Virus record (IMG/VR): IMGVR_UViG_3300027741_000102
Span: 1-48,708 of that record
DNA from: a virus
Direction: 5' to 3' (one strand)
Length of the DNA stretch: 48,708 nucleotides
Shown here: positions 8,303 through 17,253 of the stretch, one piece after another
Position numbering within the stretch: position 1 is the first letter of the stretch
Layout: each line of letters starts with the position of its first letter
Notes under the pieces: model-generated
Told to the model about the DNA's origin: nothing
Seen by the model: only the letters and a program-made list of their open reading frames with translations
The model's database searches: none
Made by a program: the position numbers and the translations under genes

Positions 8303-8687
8303 CCCGAGCAAATGGAAGCGCATCGTTGCTTCCGTTAAGGCTTCTGGAAAAGGCGGCTCTCCGGGGGAATGGAGCGCCCGCAAATCTCAACTAGCCACCC
8401 AGAAGTACAAGTCCTCTGGCGGCGGTTATAAAGGCCCTAAGAAGGCCGATAACAGCCTGTCTCAGTGGTCTAAACAGGATTGGGGCACCAAGTCAGGAAA
8501 GCCGTCTACGCAAGGCTCTGAGGCCACTGGTGAGCGGTATCTGCCGAAGAAAGCAATTCAGTCTTTGTCGTCTGCTGAGTACGCGGCGACCACTCAAGCT
8601 AAACGCGAGGGAAAGGCTCAGGGCAAGCAGTTTGTATCTCAACCTGAGAAGATAGCCAAGAAGACTGCCAAATATAGGAGCTGGTGA
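8280..8687 (+). CDS. DUF5872-like phage protein
   Basis: 135 residues, basic. The order WKRIVASVKASGKGGSPGEW, SARKSQLA, QWSKQDWGTKSGK and GERYLPKKAIQSLSS, EYAATT matches the DUF5872 family as I remember it, a short protein found in phages and large DNA viruses with no known function. It overlaps the end of the Rz-like gene by 23 bases and its stop overlaps the next start region. A role in the virion or in nucleic-acid binding would fit its charge, but this is not shown. Confidence 0.75.
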   Translation: MSSAVKSDPSKWKRIVASVKASGKGGSPGEWSARKSQLATQKYKSSGGGYKGPKKADNSLSQWSKQDWGTKSGKPSTQGSEATGERYLPKKAIQSLSSAEYAATTQAKREGKAQGKQFVSQPEKIAKKTAKYRSW

Positions 8688-9322
8688 TGACCGTAGCGGC
8701 TGTTATGACCTACGATTCTTTGGTCGCAGACATTTCTTCATATCTAGAGCGCACTGATACTGCAACTCTAGAAAAGATTCCGACCTTCATTATGTTGGCG
8801 GAACAAGTTATTGCTAGCCAAATCAAGTTCCTTGGCAACATGACTGTTCAAGAGAGCACGATGGTTTCGACTGAGGCAATCATTAACAAGCCTGCCCGGT
8901 GGCACAAGACTGTATCAATGAACGTAACCGTTGCTGGGGTTCGTCAACCTGTCTTGTTGCGCAAGTATGAATACCTTCGGGAGTATTGGCCGGATGCGTC
9001 TCAAACCGGGGTTCCCCAGTTTTATGCGGATTATGACTACTCGCATTGGCTGGTAGCGCCGACCCCTGATGATGACTACACGTTTGAGGTGTTGTACTAC
9101 GAGCGGATTCAACCGCTGGATTCTTCTAACCAGACTAACTGGTTCACCATTTATGCCCCACAGGCATTGTTGTATGGCTCTTTGTTGCAGGCGATGCCGT
9201 TCCTCAAAAACGATGAACGCACCCCGATGTGGCAACAGCAATACGACCTGATTATGCAAACGCTGAAAGCCGAAGATGTTCAGCGTACTGGGGACCGTCA
9301 AGCCATTGCTGTGGATACCTAA
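8687..9322 (+). CDS. Head-tail adaptor protein, SU10/phiEco32-like
   Basis: 211 residues from ATG 8687 (AGGAG 6 bases upstream; overlaps the previous TGA). YDSLVADISSYLERTDTATL, then IPTFIMLAEQVIASQIK and the later LRKYEYLREYWPDASQTGVP, YDYSHWLVAPTPDDDYTFEV segments match the adaptor family of phages such as SU10: N-terminal helices that dock on the portal, a beta sandwich in the middle and C-terminal helices. It is followed at once by another structural gene and the nozzle gene, consistent with a portal-adaptor-nozzle stack. Confidence 0.8.
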   Translation: MTVAAVMTYDSLVADISSYLERTDTATLEKIPTFIMLAEQVIASQIKFLGNMTVQESTMVSTEAIINKPARWHKTVSMNVTVAGVRQPVLLRKYEYLREYWPDASQTGVPQFYADYDYSHWLVAPTPDDDYTFEVLYYERIQPLDSSNQTNWFTIYAPQALLYGSLLQAMPFLKNDERTPMWQQQYDLIMQTLKAEDVQRTGDRQAIAVDT

Positions 9323-9324
9323 TC

Positions 9325-10566
9325 ATGAGCTATAACAGTCCTTTCACCGGAACCGTCATCCAGCCTACGGACGTTTCTTACCGTGCTATTACGCTGACGG
9401 CTAACACTCAACTGCAGTGGCCTATCAATGGCAATGCGACCGATGACTATGCGGCTCGCATCATGCAGGTCAACGCGACAGCTGCGAACCTTGCTTTGTG
9501 GATGCCGCCTGCCAATCAGACTTCGGTCGGTAACGATGCGTTGATTCGCAACGTCGGTTCAAATTCATTCACGGTTAAAAATTATGCGGGCACGAACACA
9601 ATCATCACGATTGCCCCGGGCGAGACTAAGTACATCTACATCACGGCCAACCCTAATGAGCAGGGAACATGGGGAAACATCGCCTTTGGTGTTGGCTCTT
9701 CGAGTGCGGATTCGGCAACTCTGGCGGGGTATGGTCTTCTCGCTGTTACGACCACGCTCAACCAGTCGCACCCGGTAACGACGTTTTCCTCTAACTCTAC
9801 GGCTGATGCAACGTATCGTGCGCAGACCTATGTCTGGACTGGTGGCGCCGGCACTGTAACTTTGAGTAGCGCATCGACCTTAGGAAACAACTGGTTCTTC
9901 TTGTTGCGTAACGGCGGTACTGGTGCGTTGACTGTTGCGACTTCGGGTGGGCAGTTAATTGATGGCTCAGGGTCTATCGTTCTGCAGCCCTCTGACTCCG
10001 CAATCATCGTCTGTAGCGGTACTGCGTTCTATACGGTTGGTCTAGGGAAATCGACGCAGTTCAACTTTACCCAATTGACCAAAGCGGTGACCTCTGGGTC
10101 GTATACGCTGACCGCGACTGAAGCCTCAAACGTCATTCAAAAGTACACAGGCACTTTGTCTGGCAACGTCACGATTACCGTTCCCCAAACGGTTCAGGTC
10201 TATTACATCATCAATGAAACCGTTGGCGGTGTTGGCAACTACACCGTAACTCTTACAACCGGTTTAGGAAACACGGCAACAATTACTGCCGGCAATCAGG
10301 CAACCTTGATTTGCGACTCAGTTAACTTGTTAAATGCCAACACAATTCTGGCTGGTATTTCTACGGTCAGTTTGGCCAACGGTAGTGTTGGCTCACCCTC
10401 TTTGAGGTTTGCAAGCGAATCATCGACTGGTGTTTATCGTGCCACCAGTGGTCAGTTCAACATCGCCATTCTGGGCGCGAATATGTTCACGTTGTCTGCC
10501 ACTGGTCTGACAGTTCCGGGCACTGGCACCTTTACTGGCGGCATTGCGGGTGGCGTGTTCCCATGA
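9325..10566 (+). CDS. Beta-rich virion structural protein, fibre-like
   Basis: 413 residues from ATG 9325, 2 bases after the adaptor stop; the longer upstream start (9229) would overlap the adaptor and is rejected. The protein is Thr/Asn/Gly-rich with few charges, typical of surface beta structures. Its end, GVYRATSGQFNIAILG, then LSATGLTVPGTGTFTGG and a GVFP terminus, resembles the closing segment of the fibre at 1941-4310. It is likely a tail-attached fibre or decoration near the nozzle. It overlaps the nozzle gene by 4 bases (ATGA). Confidence 0.65.
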   Translation: MSYNSPFTGTVIQPTDVSYRAITLTANTQLQWPINGNATDDYAARIMQVNATAANLALWMPPANQTSVGNDALIRNVGSNSFTVKNYAGTNTIITIAPGETKYIYITANPNEQGTWGNIAFGVGSSSADSATLAGYGLLAVTTTLNQSHPVTTFSSNSTADATYRAQTYVWTGGAGTVTLSSASTLGNNWFFLLRNGGTGALTVATSGGQLIDGSGSIVLQPSDSAIIVCSGTAFYTVGLGKSTQFNFTQLTKAVTSGSYTLTATEASNVIQKYTGTLSGNVTITVPQTVQVYYIINETVGGVGNYTVTLTTGLGNTATITAGNQATLICDSVNLLNANTILAGISTVSLANGSVGSPSLRFASESSTGVYRATSGQFNIAILGANMFTLSATGLTVPGTGTFTGGIAGGVFP

Positions 10567-12650
10567 CCAAAAAGGTTTTTTCTCTTGATACTCAGCCCGG
10601 TATTCAGCGGGACGGGACTGACTTCGACAAGAACTACCACACTGATGGCCGATGGGTCAGGTTCCAGCGTGGGCGCCCCAGAAAGATTGGTGGGTTTAGG
10701 GCTATCACGACCGAGACTGATGGTATCTCGCGTGGCATCTTTGTGAACTCAGAGGATGGCACGAATACCATCTACAACGGCTACAACAATGGCCTTCAAG
10801 TTTTAACCATTGACAACAATGGTGTTGGCTCGGGCGTTAACAATGTTGTATTCGGCGGCCAAATCTTAACCCTGAACACTTTGGTTGGTGGCTCTTCATA
10901 TACCAACGGTACGTATACGAACGTCACTTTAACTGGCGGTTCTGGAAGCGGAGCTAAGGCAACCGTTGTTGTCTCTGGCAACGCAGTCACTTCGGTAACG
11001 ATTACTGCGGGTGGTGTGTATTACTTGGTCGGAAATACTTTGAGTGCTGCCGCCTCGAGTATCGGTGGGACTGGGGCTGGATTTAGCATCAAGGTTGCAA
11101 CCATCAACAATGACTTTATACAGAGCGATTTGAATCTCTGGCAGTTTGATGCTGAGTTTGATGTTACTGGTGGCACGACTCTTTTGTTGGCTCACCCCGG
11201 ACAGAACCTTGCCCAGATTGATGCGACCACAGACACCGCTGTTCAGGCTCTTCCTGTAAACAGTCTTATTTCTACCCCTTTGAGAGATATCAACGGCCCC
11301 AGCCCGACTGGAGCTTTGGTTGAAGTCTCAGGTGGTGTGTGTGTCCTTCACCCGTATGTGTTCGTCTACGGTAACAACGGGCTTATCAAGAACTCTGCTG
11401 GCGGTGACCCGTTTGACTGGAACTCTCCAGACGCCAACGAAGTTAACGTGGCATCCAACAAGATTGTTAAGGGCCTTCCTGTTCGCGGTGGTTCTAACTC
11501 GCCGTCAGGATTGTTCTGGTCTCTTGATTCATTGATTCGCGTCTCTCTGGCTCCACAGACCCTCGGGGTGCCGGGTACGCCTAATTTTGCGCCTACTAAT
11601 TACTGGCGCTACGACATCATTACTACGCAGTCTTCAATCCTGTCGTCTCAGTCTGTGATTGAGTATGACGGAATTTATTACTGGTGCGGTGTTGATAGAT
11701 TCCTGTTATACAACGGTGTTGTCAAAGAGATTCCGAATCAGTTCAACCAAAACTACTTCTTTGACAATCTGAATTACGACCAGCGTCAAAAAGTATGGGC
11801 GACGAAGGTTCCTCGATACGGTGAGATTTGGTGGTTCTATCCTTCTGGTACTTCGGAGGAATGCAACAACGCCATCATCTACAACATCCGTGAAGGTTGT
11901 TGGTATGACGCTGGATTTGCAGATGGGGCGACAAGAAGCGCCGGGTACTTCTCGCAAGTTTTTCGGTTCCCAATTAATTCTGGAACTGACTTATCGACTC
12001 AAGAAGCTATCTTCACTGCGTCTATTACAACTGTAAATCTAAACGCAAACATTCAGATGGCTGCAACCAACCAGATTGGTTATGGCCAGCTTGTTGTGGC
12101 GACAGGAATACCCTCAGGAACGTATGTGGTTGCTATAGCGCCATCCGCGACCCCGGGGAATATCACGGTGACACTTAGTGCTGCCGCGACCGCCTCGGCC
12201 ACTGTGACGGCTTCGTTTGAAACCATGCCGAATAAAACCACTCTGTGGCAGCACGAGGTTGGTACCGACAAGATTGTCGGACAGGGTGTCCTTGCCATTG
12301 AGAGTTTCTTTACGACCTCTGACTTGGGTTGGATATCTGGCGGTCCTTATAACTCTCCGGCCCCAACTCAAGGTGGCGTTGGGGACAATTATTGGTTGCA
12401 CATCGAGCGGATAGAGCCTGACTTTGTGATGTCAGGTGAAATGTATTGTCAGGTGATTGGTCGTCCGTATGCTCAAGCAGAATCAGAGTTTTCTGCGCCG
12501 TTTTATTTTGACGACAACACCAATAAGATTGATATGCGTGAGCAGCGTCGTGAACTTCGTTTGAAGTTTGTAAGCAACGTAGTTGGTGGTACTTACCAGA
12601 CGGGTAAAATCCTTCTGAACGCCAACGTGGGCGACGTGCGGGGTTACTAA
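10563..12650 (+). CDS. Tail nozzle / hub protein (P22 gp10, T7 gp12-like)
   Basis: 695 residues. The N-terminus FSLDTQPGIQRDGT, then DGRWVRFQRGRPRKIGGF is the hallmark opening of podovirus nozzle beta-propeller proteins. The C-terminal half has matching propeller elements (NYWRYDIITTQSS, YDGIYYWCGVDRFLLYNG, IIYNIREGCWYDAGF). Two Gly/Ser/Thr-rich blocks interrupt the fold: about residues 95-180 (GGSSYTNGTYTNVTLTGGSG) and about 480-545 (GYGQLVVATGIPSGTYV). These look like inserted surface beta domains. The protein would form the distal tail tube through which DNA exits. Confidence 0.75.
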   Translation: MTKKVFSLDTQPGIQRDGTDFDKNYHTDGRWVRFQRGRPRKIGGFRAITTETDGISRGIFVNSEDGTNTIYNGYNNGLQVLTIDNNGVGSGVNNVVFGGQILTLNTLVGGSSYTNGTYTNVTLTGGSGSGAKATVVVSGNAVTSVTITAGGVYYLVGNTLSAAASSIGGTGAGFSIKVATINNDFIQSDLNLWQFDAEFDVTGGTTLLLAHPGQNLAQIDATTDTAVQALPVNSLISTPLRDINGPSPTGALVEVSGGVCVLHPYVFVYGNNGLIKNSAGGDPFDWNSPDANEVNVASNKIVKGLPVRGGSNSPSGLFWSLDSLIRVSLAPQTLGVPGTPNFAPTNYWRYDIITTQSSILSSQSVIEYDGIYYWCGVDRFLLYNGVVKEIPNQFNQNYFFDNLNYDQRQKVWATKVPRYGEIWWFYPSGTSEECNNAIIYNIREGCWYDAGFADGATRSAGYFSQVFRFPINSGTDLSTQEAIFTASITTVNLNANIQMAATNQIGYGQLVVATGIPSGTYVVAIAPSATPGNITVTLSAAATASATVTASFETMPNKTTLWQHEVGTDKIVGQGVLAIESFFTTSDLGWISGGPYNSPAPTQGGVGDNYWLHIERIEPDFVMSGEMYCQVIGRPYAQAESEFSAPFYFDDNTNKIDMREQRRELRLKFVSNVVGGTYQTGKILLNANVGDVRGY

Positions 12651-12651
12651 G

Positions 12652-12912
12652 ATGGCCTCTCCAGCTCTCGTTTATGACCCGCGATATCACACATTTGAGT
12701 CTTGGGCTTGTCTGATGTGTGAGCTATACGCAGCTCAACAACTAGAAATCCCTTCCGGTGAAGAAAACTGGAAAGGTTGGGCGGCAGGGTTAAAAGCCAT
12801 TGAAGTATTTAACAATGAAGCAGTGCCGGGGCCTTACATTTATGAGGACTGGCATGATTGGGCGGCGGCTGTAGTCAACGCAGTTAACGCGCCATCTTTT
12901 GGAGCAAGCTAA
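12652..12912 (+). CDS. Small conserved virion-region protein
   Basis: 86 residues, starting 1 base after the nozzle stop. It is rich in Trp and aromatic residues: YHTFESWACLMCELYAAQQL, then ENWKGWAAGLKAIEVF and WHDWAAAVVNAVNAPSFG. The WxxWA spacing gives an alpha-helical protein of a type commonly found between nozzle and internal virion protein genes in podovirus-like genomes. It has no signal peptide. Function unknown; a small plug or connector is possible. Confidence 0.6.
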   Translation: MASPALVYDPRYHTFESWACLMCELYAAQQLEIPSGEENWKGWAAGLKAIEVFNNEAVPGPYIYEDWHDWAAAVVNAVNAPSFGAS

Positions 12913-12914
12913 TA

Positions 12915-15900
12915 ATGGGCATTTTTGACCGCTACATTCCGCAAACCCAAGGAAACTACACGGCGCCATTTGGAATGGGCTACGTTGCCGCCCCTCCTGC
13001 GCCATATGTGCCTATTTCAGCACCAACTCCTGTCCAAATGCCTTATCTGGCTCCAGAAATACCCTATTTGGTTCCGGAAAACATAAACATCATTAACGCG
13101 CCACCCCCTGCGCCGTTTGGTGGGCTGTCTGTTACGCAGGCGCCTTTCGCCCCCACATCTTATGCTTATCCTGATGCCGGCACGTCTTCTTCGTTCGCGC
13201 CTCCTGTTGGAATTACCTCAATAGATGATGTTTCTTATGGCCCGTCTTGGGCAAATTTAAACATTACCAACGCGCCATCTCCAACGCCGTTTGGTGGGCT
13301 GTCTGTTACGCAAGACCCGCAAATGCGTAACCCGCAGCAGACTCTAGAAGATAAGAGACAGCCTTCAGTTGATGATACTGGGTATTTGCCTGCTGGACAT
13401 CCTTGGTTTAGCACGCCTGAAGGGCAGGCTTTTTTAGCTAAAAATCCTAGTCTGGCGTATCAAGCGCAACCATCTACTGTAGGTGGATTGTCTGCCGCCG
13501 CGCCTGTCACCCCCGCGTCTGCTTATGGCCCCTATGTTCCGGGAGCAAAGCCGCCTGTATATGACCCAAGTGCGCCGTCAATTAACGTATCTAATTACGT
13601 TGCTCCGCCGACTGGTCTTGATAGATACGCCACACCGGGTTCGCCTTTAAACATCAACCTTCCAGAAGCAACCACTACTGTTTCTGGAGCGCAAATCTTT
13701 GGTCCTACCGCAACTGTGGTGGGTGACACCATGTACACGTCAGATGGTCGGGTTATCACCAATCCGATTGTGTCTGACTATCAACAGTATGGCCTGACTG
13801 CTCCTCAAGGAACTCCTACTGTATCGCCTAAAGCTAACGCCTCTATATTTGGCCAACCAACCACTGGGGTTAGAAGTGAAAGTCTGTATACGGGAGCAGC
13901 AGCCCCAGTTGGCAATGATGTAGTTAGCCAAATTTATGGACAAAATGCGCAACAAACAACTAATCCATACGCGGCATTTAATACCGGGCAAGACATTACT
14001 CAGCCCTATGTCACTGCATCTGGTGACCTGATTCTTCCGGGTGGCCGAATTGTTCGTGACCCAACCGCCGCGGATTTTGACCAATACGGGATTTCTCTTA
14101 ATAAAGAATTTTCTCGCAGTTCTTATACACCTGAAGAAAAAGCAAAATATAACCAAATGGTTGCTGATGCGTCTACCGCAGCAGATAAGGCTTATCAAGA
14201 CGCAATTACAAAGGGTGCTGACAAAGCAACCGCGACCCAAATTTCTCAAGCCGTTAAGAATCAAGCATTGAGGGCTGCGGATACCTTCTTAGGCAAAAAC
14301 GCATACACAACAGAAGAACAAGGTGCCTACAACCAGATTATTAAAACTGGTAACAGTGCCGCTGACATTCTTTATCAATCGGCTATTGCAAACGGTATTG
14401 ATAAGAAGACTGCCCAAGGAATGGCGGACTCTGTTCGCAATGACTATCAACAGCAGGCCAATGACTATCGAGGCTCTGCATACCTTCCGGGCGACCAAGT
14501 ATACAAAAACTTCTATACCAAAACTGCAGAAGAGTTTTTGGGAGATATGCCCGAAGACCAACGATTTTGGAAAGTTAACGCTCAACAGGTTTTTAATAGC
14601 CTTCCGCCAGAAGAACAAAAAAAGACAAGCATTAAAACAATTCAATCAAACATTGATACGCTAAGAAATAGTACTAATCCTGCTGATGTTGCTAAAGTTA
14701 ATATTCCATTAACTCCAGAACTTGTTCAGGAATTGGCAAATTCTGGGGTTTACAACCTTGGCACCAAACTTGTCGGGGTTAACTACGACTCTCTTGCAAA
14801 AGACGACCCAACCCACCTAAAGGCTATTAACGAGGCCACCAATAAGTTCAACCTTGGTCTTAACCTCATAAACGACTGGGGTCTATTCCAAGGCTCCAAA
14901 AACGGCAAGACTTCTACTGGCGTCTCTGTGCAGATGGCCTCTGCTATCGCACAAGGTCTGGCTGATGGAATTGTTGCACCCGAAGACATCAAGTCCATGA
15001 TGCCCGACCTTAGTGATAAGGGCGTTAAAGAGTGGACTGAGTTTGCCAACGACATGGCTAAACTGCGTGGTGACAAAGACATCACGACTGCAGACCTGCG
15101 AGAGATTGCCAAGGGCGGTTCAGCGCCTAAATTGGCCCCCGGAACAGATGACACCTACATTGTCACCACAAGCGGTGGCAAGAAGGGCGGTCAGTACGTC
15201 ATTCTTAAGAAGACCGGCGAAGACAGTTACCGCATTGCTGGTGGTACGTCTTCATTCACTCCGACCGGCGGAAATTTCTGGAGCAAGTACTTTCCAGTGA
15301 TTGCCGGTATTGGTCTAGCCCTTATTCCGGGTATGCAGGGCTTTGCAACTCAAGTTGGCACTGCCTTGGGCGCCGGTACAGCATATGCCCCGGTTGTTGG
15401 TGGAGCAGTTCTTGGCGCTGGTAAAAGCGCTTTGTTTGGCGGAGACCCGCTTATTGGTGCAATTAGTGGTGGGGTTGGTGGATATGCAGGCAATGTATTA
15501 GGTGACGTTGATATCGCTGGCTTGCCCCTAAAACCGGGCGTGGTTGGTGGATTGGCCTCTATGGCTAGCAATGCCGCTGGAAACGCTTTGGCTGGCAACC
15601 CAATACTGCCGGGCCTTCAAAGTGGATTGATGAATCTGGGCGTTAATTTAATTTCCCCAGAAATTGCAGGCACCATTAAAAACGCACTCCCAGCGGGCAC
15701 ACCAAATGTTTTGGCCAATTCGCTTGCTGGCGGTTTGACAAGCGCTGGTATTTCTTCATTGGCGGGTTTTGACCCAGTTGTAAGTGGCGTTATGGGTGCT
15801 ACCGGCCCTCTGATAAACTATGGCGTGCAACAGACTGGATTAACTGGACTTCCTGCAAATATGGTTACGGGCGCATTGTCGGGAGCGGCTCAAACTGCCC

Positions 15901-16028
15901 TACGTAATCAAGACCCGCGTTTTGGCGCAGCCGCAGGTGTTTTGGCCCCAGCATTCAGTTACGGATTTGATGCGTTAGGTCGATATGTTGGACTTGACAA
16001 ACTTGGCCGTCCTGTAACTCGGTCATAA
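12915..16028 (+). CDS. Large internal virion / ejection protein
   Basis: 1037 residues. Residues 1-390 are Pro/Tyr/Ala-rich and look disordered, with a duplicated APxPFGGLSVTQ segment; the underlying DNA has a 28-base exact repeat (13111-13138 and 13285-13312). Residues about 400-535 contain two copies of a 60-residue helical unit (EEKAKYNQMVADASTAADKA against EEQGAYNQIIKTGNSAADIL). A polar helical region follows. Residues about 790-1030 are Gly/Ala-rich with glycine-zipper-like stretches (GTALGAGTAYAPVVGGAVLG) suited to membrane insertion. This layout fits proteins ejected with DNA into the host envelope in podoviruses. Confidence 0.6.
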   Translation: MGIFDRYIPQTQGNYTAPFGMGYVAAPPAPYVPISAPTPVQMPYLAPEIPYLVPENINIINAPPPAPFGGLSVTQAPFAPTSYAYPDAGTSSSFAPPVGITSIDDVSYGPSWANLNITNAPSPTPFGGLSVTQDPQMRNPQQTLEDKRQPSVDDTGYLPAGHPWFSTPEGQAFLAKNPSLAYQAQPSTVGGLSAAAPVTPASAYGPYVPGAKPPVYDPSAPSINVSNYVAPPTGLDRYATPGSPLNINLPEATTTVSGAQIFGPTATVVGDTMYTSDGRVITNPIVSDYQQYGLTAPQGTPTVSPKANASIFGQPTTGVRSESLYTGAAAPVGNDVVSQIYGQNAQQTTNPYAAFNTGQDITQPYVTASGDLILPGGRIVRDPTAADFDQYGISLNKEFSRSSYTPEEKAKYNQMVADASTAADKAYQDAITKGADKATATQISQAVKNQALRAADTFLGKNAYTTEEQGAYNQIIKTGNSAADILYQSAIANGIDKKTAQGMADSVRNDYQQQANDYRGSAYLPGDQVYKNFYTKTAEEFLGDMPEDQRFWKVNAQQVFNSLPPEEQKKTSIKTIQSNIDTLRNSTNPADVAKVNIPLTPELVQELANSGVYNLGTKLVGVNYDSLAKDDPTHLKAINEATNKFNLGLNLINDWGLFQGSKNGKTSTGVSVQMASAIAQGLADGIVAPEDIKSMMPDLSDKGVKEWTEFANDMAKLRGDKDITTADLREIAKGGSAPKLAPGTDDTYIVTTSGGKKGGQYVILKKTGEDSYRIAGGTSSFTPTGGNFWSKYFPVIAGIGLALIPGMQGFATQVGTALGAGTAYAPVVGGAVLGAGKSALFGGDPLIGAISGGVGGYAGNVLGDVDIAGLPLKPGVVGGLASMASNAAGNALAGNPILPGLQSGLMNLGVNLISPEIAGTIKNALPAGTPNVLANSLAGGLTSAGISSLAGFDPVVSGVMGATGPLINYGVQQTGLTGLPANMVTGALSGAAQTALRNQDPRFGAAAGVLAPAFSYGFDALGRYVGLDKLGRPVTRS

Positions 16029-16038
16029 GGGAAAGAAA

Positions 16039-17253
16039 ATGGATGACTTTGATTTGTCAGGCATTAGTTTTGATTTTGAAGACTTCGGCAATTTTTTTGG
16101 CGGAGACATTGGTCCATTGACAGTTCCAATCATTGGCGCCGATTCTTTTGATGTTGGCAATATTGCTAACTTGAAAGATGTTTTGAGCAACACAAACTTT
16201 TTGGCAGATTTGTGGAGTCCAAGCAATTTGCGTGATTTTAGCGGTATTGTAGATAACACGTCAGATATTTTTAATATTAATGACTTGGCTGATTTGTGGG
16301 ACCCAAGGAACCTTCGGGATAGCCTTGGCAATGTAGACAATACTTCTGAAATTTTTACTAATAATGACTTGCTTGATTTATGGGACCCAAGAAATCTTCG
16401 GGATGATACTGGAAAAGTAGACAATACTTCTGAAATTTTTACTAATAATGACTTGTTTGATTTATGGGACCCAAGAAATCTCAGGGATGATACTGGAAAA
16501 GTAGATAATACTTCTACGGTTTTTACTAAAAATGACTTGCTTGATTTATGGGACCCAAGGAATCTTCGGGATGATGCTGGCAAGGTAGATAATACTTCTG
16601 AACCTTGGGTTGACCCCAAAGTTACTCCCACGCCCCCGCCAACTAGAGCGCCTACGCCTACGCCTGCGCCAACTAGAGCCCCAGCCCCATCTCCGGGCGG
16701 AACAAGTGTAGGCGGAGTTCTTGGCGGTCTTGCGGCTGCGGCTTTGTTGGGTAAAGTGTTGGGCTTGTTTGATAGCAGTTCTAGCGACAAGTACGCTGGA
16801 ATTAAGATGCCTAAGCTATCTGACATTCCTAAGCCCGATACCCCGCAGATTGCTCCGGTTCGAGTAGTTCCTATTCCTGTTTCGTCCGTGTCTCAAGAAA
16901 ACAAAGACCTTCTGGCGAAAAGGCTCGGCTCTACTCCTCTCGCGCATGGTGGTCTGGCGCGTCTGGCCACTCCGCTATTCGCCCACGGTGGTCGTTTAGA
17001 TTTCCGCCATGGCGCTCCTGTAAGAGGGGCTGGTACTGGTCAGTCGGATGATATCCCTGCGCTTCTCAGCGATGGCGAGTACGTGATTGATGCTGACACC
17101 GTCGCGGCTCTAGGTGATGGCTCTAATAAAGCTGGCGCAGAAGCTCTTGATAAGTTCCGAGAGCAGATTCGTAAACACAAACGAAGTGCGCCACATGACA
17201 AAATCCCGCCTAAGGCTAAATCGCCGCTGGCTTATTTGAAAGAGGTGAAGTGA
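16039..17253 (+). CDS. Internal virion protein with five 28-residue tandem repeats
   Basis: 404 residues. Residues about 57-196 consist of five in-phase repeats of 28 residues with the core DLWDPRNLRDDTGKVDNTS. A Pro/Thr/Arg linker (about 195-222) and a Gly/Ala hydrophobic segment (GGVLGGLAAAALLGKVLGLF) follow. The C-terminus carries GAGTGQSDDIPALLSDGEYV, then a basic helix; this GTGxSDxIPALLSxGEYV motif recurs in phage internal and tail proteins. Function unknown. The neighbours on both sides are presumed ejection proteins. Confidence 0.65.
   Translation: MDDFDLSGISFDFEDFGNFFGGDIGPLTVPIIGADSFDVGNIANLKDVLSNTNFLADLWSPSNLRDFSGIVDNTSDIFNINDLADLWDPRNLRDSLGNVDNTSEIFTNNDLLDLWDPRNLRDDTGKVDNTSEIFTNNDLFDLWDPRNLRDDTGKVDNTSTVFTKNDLLDLWDPRNLRDDAGKVDNTSEPWVDPKVTPTPPPTRAPTPTPAPTRAPAPSPGGTSVGGVLGGLAAAALLGKVLGLFDSSSSDKYAGIKMPKLSDIPKPDTPQIAPVRVVPIPVSSVSQENKDLLAKRLGSTPLAHGGLARLATPLFAHGGRLDFRHGAPVRGAGTGQSDDIPALLSDGEYVIDADTVAALGDGSNKAGAEALDKFREQIRKHKRSAPHDKIPPKAKSPLAYLKEVK
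16207..16626 (+). repeat. Five tandem 84-bp repeats inside a coding region
   Basis: The codons for Asp-Leu-Trp recur at 16207, 16291, 16375, 16459 and 16543, an exact 84-base spacing that preserves the reading frame. Units three to five are nearly identical in DNA, units one and two are diverged, so the array has probably grown by recent duplication at its downstream end. There are no spacers, so this is not a CRISPR array. Confidence 0.9.

Noticed and set aside
9229-9324. Upstream start extending the protein at 9325
   Set aside because: The extra 32 residues lie inside the adaptor gene and look out of character (Cys/Arg-rich); the ATG at 9325 follows the adaptor stop directly.
16207-16626. 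Possible CRISPR array
   Set aside because: Repeats are contiguous, in frame and lack unique spacers; the translated repeats form a regular protein motif.
16023-16826. 267-codon minus-strand ORF with repeated segments
   Set aside because: It is the antisense shadow of the 84-bp tandem repeats; repeats without stops in one frame keep the opposite frame open too.
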